Source of the DNA: Clostridium sp. CAG:590
GTDB lineage: Bacteria; Bacillota; Clostridia; Lachnospirales; Lachnospiraceae
Assembly: GCA_000431135.1 (NCBI GenBank)
Contig: HF987896.1
Span: 61,061-125,060 of the forward strand
Direction of reading: 5' to 3'
DNA: 64,000 bases
Shown here: in pieces, positions 1 to 8,596 of the stretch
How positions within the stretch are numbered: the stretch's first letter is position 1
Layout of the letters: every line of letters begins with the position of its first letter
Program-made: the position numbers and the translations under genes
The notes under the pieces: generated by a model
The model's database searches: none
What the model was told of the DNA's origin: nothing
The model's input: only the letters and a program-made list of their open reading frames with translations

Positions 1-2
1 CC

Positions 3-983
3 AATATTGAATTGTTAAATGCAGGTTATGATGTAATTGTTATGGACAATTTGTGTAATTCCAGTAAGGAGTCCGTTGCCAGAGTAGAACAGATCACCGG
101 GAAGAAAGTGAAGTTTTATGAAGCGGATATGAGAAATGTGGAAGACTTAGAGAAGATCTTTTCAGAGAATGTAATTGATGTGATCATTCATTTTGCAGGA
201 TTGAAGGCTGTGGGCGAATCCTGCGTAAAACCATTTGAGTATTACGAGAATAATATCAGCGGAACGTTGAATATTATTTCCATGATGAGAAAGTATAATG
301 TGAAGAAAATGGTATTTTCATCTTCTGCAACCGTATACGGGGATCCGGAGGTGATCCCAATTACAGAAGAATGTAAGGTTGGCGGGGTGACCAATCCATA
401 CGGACAGACCAAACTAATGTTAGAGCAGATCCTTACGGATATTCAGAAAGCAGATCCAGATTTTGATATTGCACTGCTTCGTTATTTTAATCCGATCGGG
501 GCACACGAAAGCGGATTGATCGGTGAGGCACCGAATGGAATTCCGAATAACCTGCTGCCATATGTTGCAAAAGTTGCAGCAGGAGTGTTAGACAGGGTGA
601 ATGTATTTGGCGATGACTATGATACACCGGATGGAACCGGTGTGAGGGACTATATCCATGTAGTTGACCTTGCGAAGGGACATGTGTGTGCGGTGAAGAA
701 ATTATTAGAACATCCGGGACTGGTAATCTATAATCTCGGTACCGGAGTCGGATATTCGGTGCTGGATATTATTCATAACTTTGAAAAGGCGTGTGGCAAG
801 AAGATTCCGTATGTGATTGCACCGAGACGACCAGGCGATATTGCAACCTGTTATTCTGACCCATCCAAGGCAGAAAGAGAACTGGGATGGAAAGCGCAAT
901 ATGGCATAGATAGAATGTGCGAGGATGCTTGGAGATGGCAGAAGATGAATCCTAATGGATACGATACAACATCTAATCAGTAG
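3..983 (+). CDS. galE: UDP-glucose 4-epimerase GalE (5' end cut by window edge)
   Basis: This NAD-dependent extended SDR interconverts UDP-glucose and UDP-galactose in the cytoplasm. The frame is open to the window edge, so the N-terminal GxxGxxG NAD-binding motif lies outside. A TTG at 12 is internal sequence and not a real start. Visible family marks are the FAGLKAVGES segment, the SSSATVYGDP stretch with the catalytic Ser/Thr, YGQTK (the YxxxK catalytic pair), the LRYFNPIGAH substrate-loop motif, and RDYIHVVDLA. The C-terminus is complete and ends in the usual LGWKA region. It leads into a lipid-kinase-family gene 17 bases downstream and a glycopolymer locus, so it probably supplies UDP-galactose or UDP-GalNAc for glycan assembly. 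Related 4-epimerases differ in acetylated-sugar preference, which cannot be judged here. Confidence 0.93.
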   Translation, partial: NIELLNAGYDVIVMDNLCNSSKESVARVEQITGKKVKFYEADMRNVEDLEKIFSENVIDVIIHFAGLKAVGESCVKPFEYYENNISGTLNIISMMRKYNVKKMVFSSSATVYGDPEVIPITEECKVGGVTNPYGQTKLMLEQILTDIQKADPDFDIALLRYFNPIGAHESGLIGEAPNGIPNNLLPYVAKVAAGVLDRVNVFGDDYDTPDGTGVRDYIHVVDLAKGHVCAVKKLLEHPGLVIYNLGTGVGYSVLDIIHNFEKACGKKIPYVIAPRRPGDIATCYSDPSKAERELGWKAQYGIDRMCEDAWRWQKMNPNGYDTTSNQ

Positions 984-1000
984 ATCAGAGGGGGAATACG

Positions 1001-1885
1001 ATGAAAAATTTGTTATTTATAGTGAATCCCTCTGCCGGCAGAAAGCATATTAAAGGCAAATTGCTAGATATCGTAGACCTGTTTGTAAAGGCGGGTTACA
1101 ATGTAAAAGTGTATCCTACACAGGCGAAAAAAGATGCAACCAGAATCGTAAGTGAAGAAGGATGGTTATATGATGTGATCGTTTGTGCAGGAGGAGATGG
1201 GACATTAGATGAGGTAATAGCAGGATATATGCAGTGTGGTTGCGATACCCCGCTCGGCTATATTCCAGCAGGATCAACAAATGATTTTGCAAGAAGTCTT
1301 AATATCCCCAAAGATCCAATTCGTGCTGCAAATCGTATCGTGAAGTATTCTCCCAAACCGATTGACATCGGTACATTTAATGGAGATTGTTTTGTGTATG
1401 TTGCGGCTTTTGGTGCTTTTAGTTCGGTTAGTTATTCGACACCACAGGAATATAAGAATCATTTAGGGCATATGGCGTATATCTTAGAAGGAATACGAAG
1501 TGTTCCAAGTCTGACATCCTATCATATGAAGGTGGAATATGATGGCAATGTAATTGAGGATGATTTTTTAATTGGAATGATTACGAATTCTTTGACAGTT
1601 GGTGGATTTCCGAATCCGAATTCCAAGATCGCACAGTTAGATGATGGAATGTTTGAAGCGTTGCTAGTCAAGTATCCAACGAATCCGATTGATCTTCAGG
1701 CAACGATTTCTGCATATCTGATGGGTGAATTCAATCCAGAGTATATGTATCAGTTTAAGGCAAAAAAGATATGTGTAGACAGTCCGGAACCGGTTGCATG
1801 GACATTAGATGGTGAATTTGGTGGCAATGTGACTTATGCAGAGATTAATAATATGCAACATGCAATCAATATTATTAAAAAGTAA
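1001..1885 (+). CDS. Diacylglycerol kinase family lipid kinase (DagK/YegS/BmrU family)
   Basis: This is a 294-residue cytosolic lipid kinase of the DAGK catalytic-domain family. Such enzymes use ATP to phosphorylate diacylglycerol or a related lipid, recycling the diacylglycerol left when glycerophosphate is taken from phosphatidylglycerol. The N-terminus shows the NPSAG nucleotide-binding motif. GGDGT (residues 64-68) is the family signature, followed by the IPAGSTNDFAR motif. The C-terminal half carries the LDGE motif typical of the second lobe. The start is supported by a GAGGGGG ribosome site. It sits between galE and glmM with short gaps, suggesting an operon. The family is clear but the exact lipid substrate is not; YegS-like proteins are often misassigned. 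Confidence 0.85.
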   Translation: MKNLLFIVNPSAGRKHIKGKLLDIVDLFVKAGYNVKVYPTQAKKDATRIVSEEGWLYDVIVCAGGDGTLDEVIAGYMQCGCDTPLGYIPAGSTNDFARSLNIPKDPIRAANRIVKYSPKPIDIGTFNGDCFVYVAAFGAFSSVSYSTPQEYKNHLGHMAYILEGIRSVPSLTSYHMKVEYDGNVIEDDFLIGMITNSLTVGGFPNPNSKIAQLDDGMFEALLVKYPTNPIDLQATISAYLMGEFNPEYMYQFKAKKICVDSPEPVAWTLDGEFGGNVTYAEINNMQHAINIIKK

Positions 1886-1937
1886 CATAATACAGACATT
1901 ATGAATAGGAAAGAATAAAGATAAAGGGGAACAGATC

Positions 1938-3290
1938 ATGGGTAAATATTTTGGTACAGATGGATTTCGAGGCGAGGCAAATGTAGATTTAACGGTAGAA
2001 CATGCCTACAAAGTTGGAAGATATCTTGGTTATTATTATGGAAAGAATCATGCAGATGGTAAGGCAAGCATTGTAATTGGAAAGGATACGAGACGTTCTT
2101 CTTATATGTTCGAGTATTCTTTGGTTGCAGGTCTGACAGCGAGCGGAGCAGACGTGTATCTGATGCATGTCACCCCGACACCGAGTGTATCATATATTGT
2201 AAGATTAGATGAATTTGACTGCGGTATTATGATTTCTGCCAGCCATAATCCATATTATGACAATGGAATCAAAGTGATTAATGGACAGGGATATAAGTTA
2301 GAGGCAGATGTAGAGGCTGAGATTGAAGCATATATTGATGGTGAGATTCCGGAGATTCCGTTTGCAAAGAGAGAACAGATTGGTAAAACGGTAGATTATG
2401 CAATGGGACGGAATCGTTACATTGGATATCTTATGACATTGGCAACCAGGTCTTATAAGAACAAGAGAGTGGGACTGGATTGTGCAAACGGTGCATCTTC
2501 TACAGTTGCGAAGGCAGTATTTGAGGCATTGGGCGCAAAGACTTATGTGATCAATAATAATCCAGATGGAACGAATATTAACAATAACTGCGGTTCTACT
2601 CATATTGAACAGTTACAGAAACTGGTAGTGGATAAACAGTTAGATATCGGATTTGCCTATGATGGAGATGCAGACAGATGTTTAGCGGTTGATGAAAAAG
2701 GTGAGATTATTGATGGAGATAAGATTCTGTATGCCTGCGGATGTTATCTGTCTGAACGTGGAGAATTGAATAATAATACAGTAGTTACGACGATTATGTC
2801 GAATTTGGGACTTTACAAAGCCTTGGATAAAAAAGGAATCTCTTATGAGAAGACAGCAGTTGGTGACAAATATGTATTTGAGAATATGATGGAAAATGGA
2901 CATTCTCTTGGTGGTGAACAGAGTGGTCATATTATTTTCAGTAAATATGCGACAACCGGAGATGGCGTGCTTACTTCAATCAAATTAATGGAAGTAATTC
3001 TGGAAAAGAAAGTAAATGCTTCTGAGTTGTTCCGTGACCTTAAGATCTATCCACAGTTATTACAGAATGTACGGGTTAAAAGTAAGCCGGAGGCAAAAGC
3101 AGATCCGGATGTTCAGGCAGCAGTGGAAAAGGTTACAAAGGCATTGGGAGACGAAGGACGAATCCTACTTCGTGAAAGTGGTACGGAGCCGGTGATCCGT
3201 GTTATGGTAGAAGCAGCAACGGATGATCTGTGCAAACAGTATGTAGATGAAGTGGTACAGGTGATCAAAGATAAGGGCCATGAGGCATAA
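1938..3290 (+). CDS. glmM: Phosphoglucosamine mutase GlmM
   Basis: GlmM converts glucosamine-6-phosphate to glucosamine-1-phosphate, the step between GlmS and GlmU on the route to UDP-GlcNAc for peptidoglycan and wall polymers. Its 450 residues match the usual family length. The four alpha-phosphohexomutase domains are recognisable: FGTDGFRG at the N-terminus, the phosphoserine loop SASHNP (serine at 102), the metal-binding loop DGDADR (242-247), the sugar-binding GGEQSGH loop, and the phosphate-binding RESGTEPVIRVMVE loop. An AAAGGGGA ribosome site precedes the ATG. The gltB-proximal glmS at 30 kb supplies its substrate. Specificity for glucosamine over other hexoses is inferred from the close match to the GlmM pattern. 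Confidence 0.96.
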   Translation: MGKYFGTDGFRGEANVDLTVEHAYKVGRYLGYYYGKNHADGKASIVIGKDTRRSSYMFEYSLVAGLTASGADVYLMHVTPTPSVSYIVRLDEFDCGIMISASHNPYYDNGIKVINGQGYKLEADVEAEIEAYIDGEIPEIPFAKREQIGKTVDYAMGRNRYIGYLMTLATRSYKNKRVGLDCANGASSTVAKAVFEALGAKTYVINNNPDGTNINNNCGSTHIEQLQKLVVDKQLDIGFAYDGDADRCLAVDEKGEIIDGDKILYACGCYLSERGELNNNTVVTTIMSNLGLYKALDKKGISYEKTAVGDKYVFENMMENGHSLGGEQSGHIIFSKYATTGDGVLTSIKLMEVILEKKVNASELFRDLKIYPQLLQNVRVKSKPEAKADPDVQAAVEKVTKALGDEGRILLRESGTEPVIRVMVEAATDDLCKQYVDEVVQVIKDKGHEA

Positions 3291-3303
3291 AACGGAGAGG
3301 GAT

Positions 3304-4818
3304 ATGAACGGTAAGAGTACATATAGAAAAGCATGTAAAAGAATCCTTTTTGTGCTAGTAATTGCGTGCGTATTAGGTAATGTAGCAATTACCGCAAGAG
3401 CGGCAACTAAAAATGCATGGAAAAAGGGATGTTATTACGATCATGATGGTGAGAAGGTTACCAACAGCTGGGTAAAATACAAAGGAAACAAATATTATGT
3501 AAACAAACAAGGAAAAAAGGTGACCGGCTGGAAACGGATTGGATCTTCCTACTATTTCTTCAACCAAAAAGGAAATAATTATCAGCCGGGAAAACCAATT
3601 GGAGCACAGATCACCAAACTCAGCAAAGGTGCAATTACCATGGGGATTGATGTATCCACCTGGCAGGGGAATGTAGATTGGGATAAGATCAAGGCAGCAG
3701 GTGTTGATTTTGTAATGATCCGTATTGGATACGGAAAGGGAAGATACGGTTCGAAAAGTTGTACGCTAGATGATCGGTTTGAGTCTTATGTAGCAGGTGC
3801 GACTGAGGCTGGGATTCCGATCGGTGTGTATTTTTACTCTTACGCAACGAGCGAAAAAGAAGCGTTAAAAGAAGCAGAATTTACAATCAAAAAATTGCAG
3901 AGTATTCCGGTTAACTTTCCAGTAGCGTATGATGTGGAAGATGCATATATTCTGAATAAGACAACAAAGAAACTACGCACTTCAATGATAAAGACATATT
4001 GCGATACGATTGCGGCAGCGGGATATTATCCAATGTATTACAGTAATCAGAACTGGTACAATAATTATTTAGATGCAGAACAGTTAGAAGATTATGATTT
4101 CTGGTATGCCAGATACACGAATAAAGAGCCGGATATAGAAGAATATCCTTACACAATATGGCAGGCAACATCAATGCAGAAGATTGATGGAATTACTGAA
4201 AATACGGTGGATATTGATTTTCTTTATAAAGATTATCGGGAAATTATCAGCGAAAGAACGCAGGCACTGAAATACGGCTGGCATAAAGAAGGTAAGAACT
4301 GGCAATATTATTATCAGGGTAAACGCAAGAAAGATGGCTGGTTTACCATTGCAGGTCATTCTTATTATCTCAATAGCAGCGGAGCCGTGACCGGTTGGAA
4401 AACATTAGAGAATGAACGATACTATTTTAACAGCAAAGGTGAAATGCAGACCGGATTTGTGCGAATTGGATTGCATACATACCTGTTTGGTAATGATGGT
4501 ACATTGCAATTGCAGACAAGAGAGCCAGGTGTAACAATTGATAACAAAGGAATCTGCCACGTAAAGAAAGGCTGGTATCAGAATAGTAAGGGCAAATATT
4601 TCTATCGCAATAGTAACGGATCAATTGCAAAGAACAAATGGATTTCTACAAAAAGGAAAAAATATTATGTAGATGGAAAGGGATATCGGGTAACCGGATT
4701 CCGGACTATTAAGAAAAAGAAGTACTATTTCAACAAAAAAGGCGAGATGGTACGTAGCAAGACGATTAAGATTCGAGGACGTAAATATACATTCCGGAAA
4801 AATGGACAGTTGAAATAA
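3304..4818 (+). CDS. Secreted GH25 lysozyme with choline-binding-type repeats on both sides
   Basis: This exported muramidase is predicted to cut the MurNAc-GlcNAc bond of peptidoglycan. A basic signal peptide is followed by about two GWK-YYF wall-binding repeats, then a GH25 domain (roughly residues 112-310), then about six more repeats to a basic C-terminus. In the GH25 domain, GIDVSTWQG carries the first conserved Asp (116), and the DVE motif at 210-212 provides the catalytic Asp/Glu pair. I chose the ATG at 3304 because it has a GGAGAGGG ribosome site. The in-frame ATG at 3280 lies inside glmM without one. The repeats resemble choline-binding modules, but no choline-decoration gene (licD type) is in the window, so the ligand is unknown. 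It may remodel wall where the new polymers are attached. Confidence 0.92.
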   Translation: MNGKSTYRKACKRILFVLVIACVLGNVAITARAATKNAWKKGCYYDHDGEKVTNSWVKYKGNKYYVNKQGKKVTGWKRIGSSYYFFNQKGNNYQPGKPIGAQITKLSKGAITMGIDVSTWQGNVDWDKIKAAGVDFVMIRIGYGKGRYGSKSCTLDDRFESYVAGATEAGIPIGVYFYSYATSEKEALKEAEFTIKKLQSIPVNFPVAYDVEDAYILNKTTKKLRTSMIKTYCDTIAAAGYYPMYYSNQNWYNNYLDAEQLEDYDFWYARYTNKEPDIEEYPYTIWQATSMQKIDGITENTVDIDFLYKDYREIISERTQALKYGWHKEGKNWQYYYQGKRKKDGWFTIAGHSYYLNSSGAVTGWKTLENERYYFNSKGEMQTGFVRIGLHTYLFGNDGTLQLQTREPGVTIDNKGICHVKKGWYQNSKGKYFYRNSNGSIAKNKWISTKRKKYYVDGKGYRVTGFRTIKKKKYYFNKKGEMVRSKTIKIRGRKYTFRKNGQLK

Positions 4819-4835
4819 AGGAGCTGGCTGTAATT

Positions 4836-6203
4836 ATGAAAAAAAGAGAAAAGTTTAAACGGTTGATCAATTTTTTAGAGGGCTTTGTGATATTAGCAGC
4901 CCATACAGTGCTGTTCGCATTTGTATGGTATGGTTCCTATGTTAAGCAGTTAGATATTCCGTTTTTCCGTCGCGGTGACTGGGCAGTGATTGGTGTATAT
5001 GCATTGATCCTGTTTTTGCTGACACATTTGTACGGAGGATTTAAGATAGGGTATTTACGGTTAATGGACGTATTATATTCACAGATTCTGTCCCTGATTT
5101 GTGCGAATGTGGTAGCTTATATCCAGGTTGTATTGATCAGTAGAGAGTATTTAAGCTCCGTTCCTATTTTGAAGATGACCATTGTGCAGATTGCGATCAT
5201 ATTACTATGGGTATTTATATGTAAGCTGATCTATGCGGCGTTGTATCCGCCGAGACAGATGCTGCTTGTCTGCTATGATCGCGATCCGGATGATATGATC
5301 AATAAAATGAGTTCCAGACAGGATAAGTATGAGATCTGTGACATTGCAGATTTGAATGAGGAGTCTTTGGAGAGTGTATGTGATATGGTGACGGAGTATG
5401 AGGCGGTATTGATCTATGATATTCCGGCATATGAGAGAAATATTATCTTAAAACGTTGCTTTACGGAAAGTGTCAGAACATACGTTACACCGAAGATTTC
5501 TGACATTTTACTCCGAGGTGCGGACAATATTCATTTATTTGACACGCCATTATATCTTTCAAGAAATCAGGGGCTTTCGGCAGATCAGTTAATGTTTAAG
5601 CGATTGCTGGATCTGGTGGTATGTATACCGGTATCTGTTGTGTTGATGCCATTGTTTTTGATTATTTCTCTTATGATCAAGCTGTATGATGGAGGACCGG
5701 TACTGTACAAACAACCAAGATTGACGATTAATGGAAAAGTGTTCAATATTTATAAATTCCGAAGTATGCGTATGGATTCCGAAAAGGAAGGCGCACAGCT
5801 CGCCAAAAAACATGATGATCGCGTTACACCGATTGGACGGGTTCTGAGAGCGTTGCATTTTGATGAATTTCCACAGTTGATCAATATTATCAAAGGGGAT
5901 ATGTCTTTAGTAGGACCAAGACCGGAACGTCCGGAGATTGCTGAACAATATAAAGAAGTCATTCCGGAATTTGATTTTCGATTGAAGGTAAAAGCAGGAC
6001 TTACCGGATATGCACAGGTTTATGGAAAATATAATACGACACCATATGATAAATTAAAATTAGACCTGACATATATTGAGAATTATACATTCTGGTTAGA
6101 TATAAAACTAATGTTCCTTACATTTAAGATTCTGTTCCAGAAGGAGAATACAGAGGGAATTGATGCGAATCAGGTTACAGCAATTAAGAAAACGAGGGAG
6201 TAG
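4836..6203 (+). CDS. Polyprenyl-phosphate hexose-1-phosphate transferase (WbaP/CpsE type)
   Basis: This membrane phosphoglycosyltransferase starts a surface glycan by moving a sugar-1-phosphate from a UDP-sugar to undecaprenyl phosphate. At 455 residues it matches the long WbaP-like class: four or so N-terminal transmembrane helices, a soluble middle domain, then a re-entrant helix and the catalytic domain from about residue 250. Marks of that domain are FKRLLDLVV, YKFRSMR, the HFDEFPQLIN segment, GDMSLVGPRPERPE and LKAGLTGYAQV-like sequence. It is the first gene of the teichoic-acid-like module and is followed 2 bases later by a glycerophosphotransferase. The initiating sugar (glucose, galactose or an N-acetylated sugar) cannot be read from sequence. 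Confidence 0.92.
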   Translation: MKKREKFKRLINFLEGFVILAAHTVLFAFVWYGSYVKQLDIPFFRRGDWAVIGVYALILFLLTHLYGGFKIGYLRLMDVLYSQILSLICANVVAYIQVVLISREYLSSVPILKMTIVQIAIILLWVFICKLIYAALYPPRQMLLVCYDRDPDDMINKMSSRQDKYEICDIADLNEESLESVCDMVTEYEAVLIYDIPAYERNIILKRCFTESVRTYVTPKISDILLRGADNIHLFDTPLYLSRNQGLSADQLMFKRLLDLVVCIPVSVVLMPLFLIISLMIKLYDGGPVLYKQPRLTINGKVFNIYKFRSMRMDSEKEGAQLAKKHDDRVTPIGRVLRALHFDEFPQLINIIKGDMSLVGPRPERPEIAEQYKEVIPEFDFRLKVKAGLTGYAQVYGKYNTTPYDKLKLDLTYIENYTFWLDIKLMFLTFKILFQKENTEGIDANQVTAIKKTRE

Positions 6204-6205
6204 TC

Positions 6206-7393
6206 ATGGATCAGGCATTTGTTAAGGTAATGATTTCGGAGGCGGTAAGAATTGCCACTTTACCGTTTCGTATCATGCCGATCAAGCGGAATCGAATTGT
6301 ATTTACCGGACTTACAGGAGGGAAAAACTATGATTACTCCTGTAATCCAAGGTATGTATATGAGTATCTACGCGACAAGTATCCGGGATGGTTTGAGTAT
6401 GTCTGGGCAGTGAGTGACAAGAACAAATATGCATTTTTAGAAGAAGAAGGAGTAAAATTAGTGAAGCATTTTACTGTTTCTTCTTTTCCTATGTTGTTGA
6501 CTGCAAAAGTAATTGTGACGAATGGTTCCTATGCACCGTGGTTCCCGTTCCGGAAGAAGCAGTATGTGATCAATACATGGCATGGCGGGGGAGCTTATAA
6601 GAAGGTGGAAAATGACAGACCGGATGCAAATTGGGCAACCAAAAAGAGAGCGAGGTTCTGTGCAGAGAATATTGACCTTTTTGTTGCAAGCTGTAAGGTA
6701 CAGGAAGAGAATATGATTCAAAAGACCTTTTTGTATCATGGCGATGTCTTGCGGGCAGGAACACCGAGAAATGACAAACTGGTGCGGCAGGAGACAGAAG
6801 AATTTCAAAGAAAAGTAAAAGAACGATATGGAATACCGGATAATGGAAAGATTGTATTGTATGCACCAACATATCGAATGCCTTCCATGCCGGTTGTGTT
6901 AGAAAGTGATCGCCTATTACAGAAATTAAATGAGGGTCTGCTTAATGGTACTCATGAGGGTGAGAGATGGTTTTTTATGTGTCGATATCACAGATATCAG
7001 GAAGGAGCAGGTCTGCAGATATTAGGTGAGAATATTATTGATGTGAGTGATTATCCGGATATGCAGGAGTTGCTATGCGCGGCCGATATGTTGCTCACTG
7101 ATTATTCTTCCTGCATTTGGGATTATTCATTTTTGAAACGACCATGTTTTTTGTATGTGCCGGATAAAGAAGAGTATATTCAGAATACCGGATTTTATGT
7201 AGGGATGGAACAGTGGCCGTACAAGCAGGCGAAGACAATGGAAGAATTAGAGGAAGATATTGCACAGTATGACGATGGCTGGCAATCGGAACAGATTCAG
7301 AAACATTGGACTTTGTTGGGCAATTATGAACAAGGCAGATGTTGTGAACAATTAACGGATAAGATATTAGAACAAACAGAAAATAATATATAA
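6206..7393 (+). CDS. CDP-glycerol glycerophosphotransferase family protein (TagF-like, WHG type)
   Basis: This 395-residue peripheral membrane enzyme belongs to the family that transfers glycerol-phosphate or another alditol-phosphate from a CDP donor to a lipid-linked acceptor. The two family blocks are present: TWHGGG with the conserved His at 126, and LLTDYSSCIWDYSFLKRPCF followed by a Tyr/Val/Pro-Asp segment that binds CDP-alditol in TagF. It has the catalytic region only, without a long N-terminal extension. The ATG follows GAGGGAG and begins 2 bases after the phosphoglycosyltransferase gene, indicating co-expression. It may add the first or repeated glycerol-phosphate units. Chain-extending and priming members cannot be separated confidently by eye. 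Confidence 0.88.
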   Translation: MDQAFVKVMISEAVRIATLPFRIMPIKRNRIVFTGLTGGKNYDYSCNPRYVYEYLRDKYPGWFEYVWAVSDKNKYAFLEEEGVKLVKHFTVSSFPMLLTAKVIVTNGSYAPWFPFRKKQYVINTWHGGGAYKKVENDRPDANWATKKRARFCAENIDLFVASCKVQEENMIQKTFLYHGDVLRAGTPRNDKLVRQETEEFQRKVKERYGIPDNGKIVLYAPTYRMPSMPVVLESDRLLQKLNEGLLNGTHEGERWFFMCRYHRYQEGAGLQILGENIIDVSDYPDMQELLCAADMLLTDYSSCIWDYSFLKRPCFLYVPDKEEYIQNTGFYVGMEQWPYKQAKTMEELEEDIAQYDDGWQSEQIQKHWTLLGNYEQGRCCEQLTDKILEQTENNI

Positions 7394-7405
7394 TGAGGTG
7401 GAAGA

Positions 7406-8587
7406 ATGGAAAATGTTGGTGTATCAATTATTATGCCGGTATATAATGTACAGGAATATATTAAGACATCTCTCAGTAATGTTGTGAATCAGAGTTATCA
7501 GAATATTGAGATTATTGTTGTGGATGATGGATCCACTGATCTAACGGCAGATTTGGTGAAAGAACAGATGCAAGTGGATACTAGAATTCAATATATTTAT
7601 CAGGAAAAGAAGAATGCAGGCGTTGCAAGAAATATAGGTATGATGCATGCACACGGTAAATATCTTATGTTCTTAGACGGGGATGATATGTTTGATGAGC
7701 AGTTGGTTGAGAAGTTGTATGACCGTGCAGAGAGTATGCAGGCGGATCTATGTATTTGTGGAGCAGATCATTATGATGAACAGCAAGAGGAATATATTCC
7801 ACAGCACCAATATCTGGTGAAAAAAATGTTACCGGAGCAGGATGTTTTTTCAAAAGAGACGAATCCGGATTATTTTTTTAATCTAACAACTTTTGTACCT
7901 TGGAATAAATTATATTTAAGAAGTTTTATACAGGAGAATAATATTCAGTTTCAGAATATTGAAAGGGTTAATGATCAATATTTTGTCATGCTGGCAATGG
8001 CGATGGCAAAAAGAATAACGGTTGTGGATGAATGTCTTGTACATTATCGTACAAATCAAAGTAATAATCTGACAAATACATTTTCTCAGTCTGCAATGTG
8101 TAAATATGAAGCGTTTTGTGCGGTGGCAACAACTTTCGAAGAAATGCATTTACTGGAAAATGAACATTTGAAACAATCTTTTGTAAATAAAGCATTGAAT
8201 TCTATGATTTATGGATTGAACATACAGACGGATATAACCGGTTTTCGGAAAATGTATGATATTTTGAAACAGGAAGGATTTGAACGGTTAGGAGTCCGGG
8301 ACTATGGCGAGGAGTTCTATTATAATCAGGCTGAATATAGTAATTATAAAAATATTATGGAGCATGATTATCAGTCATATCTTTTAGTTAAAAATCGGGA
8401 ATACCGGAATACGATACGTGTAAAGAATTTCAAATACAATACCATGGTGAAAGAAAAGAATAGCCGTATCAAAGAAGTAGAGAAGGAATTAAATGGAATT
8501 AAGCGTAAGAAGTGGTATCAGAAGATGGTAAAAATGATTGTGATATACCATAAATTGATCGGTAAACAGGATGATTATCAGGCGTGA
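7406..8587 (+). CDS. GT2-family glycosyltransferase
   Basis: This is a cytosolic GT-A fold, family 2 transferase of 393 residues. The N-terminus shows VSIIMPVYN, the nucleotide-binding VVDDGSTD block, ARNIGMMHAHGKY, and the LDGDDMF metal-binding DxD-type motif. The C-terminal 100 residues are basic and partly helical (a KEKNSRIKEVEKELNG stretch suggests a coiled coil), which may tether it to the membrane or a partner. It lies between two glycerophosphotransferases, so it probably adds a sugar branch or backbone sugar to the glycerol-phosphate polymer. Donor and acceptor are unknown. Confidence 0.9.
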   Translation: MENVGVSIIMPVYNVQEYIKTSLSNVVNQSYQNIEIIVVDDGSTDLTADLVKEQMQVDTRIQYIYQEKKNAGVARNIGMMHAHGKYLMFLDGDDMFDEQLVEKLYDRAESMQADLCICGADHYDEQQEEYIPQHQYLVKKMLPEQDVFSKETNPDYFFNLTTFVPWNKLYLRSFIQENNIQFQNIERVNDQYFVMLAMAMAKRITVVDECLVHYRTNQSNNLTNTFSQSAMCKYEAFCAVATTFEEMHLLENEHLKQSFVNKALNSMIYGLNIQTDITGFRKMYDILKQEGFERLGVRDYGEEFYYNQAEYSNYKNIMEHDYQSYLLVKNREYRNTIRVKNFKYNTMVKEKNSRIKEVEKELNGIKRKKWYQKMVKMIVIYHKLIGKQDDYQA

Positions 8588-8596
8588 GGTAGAATT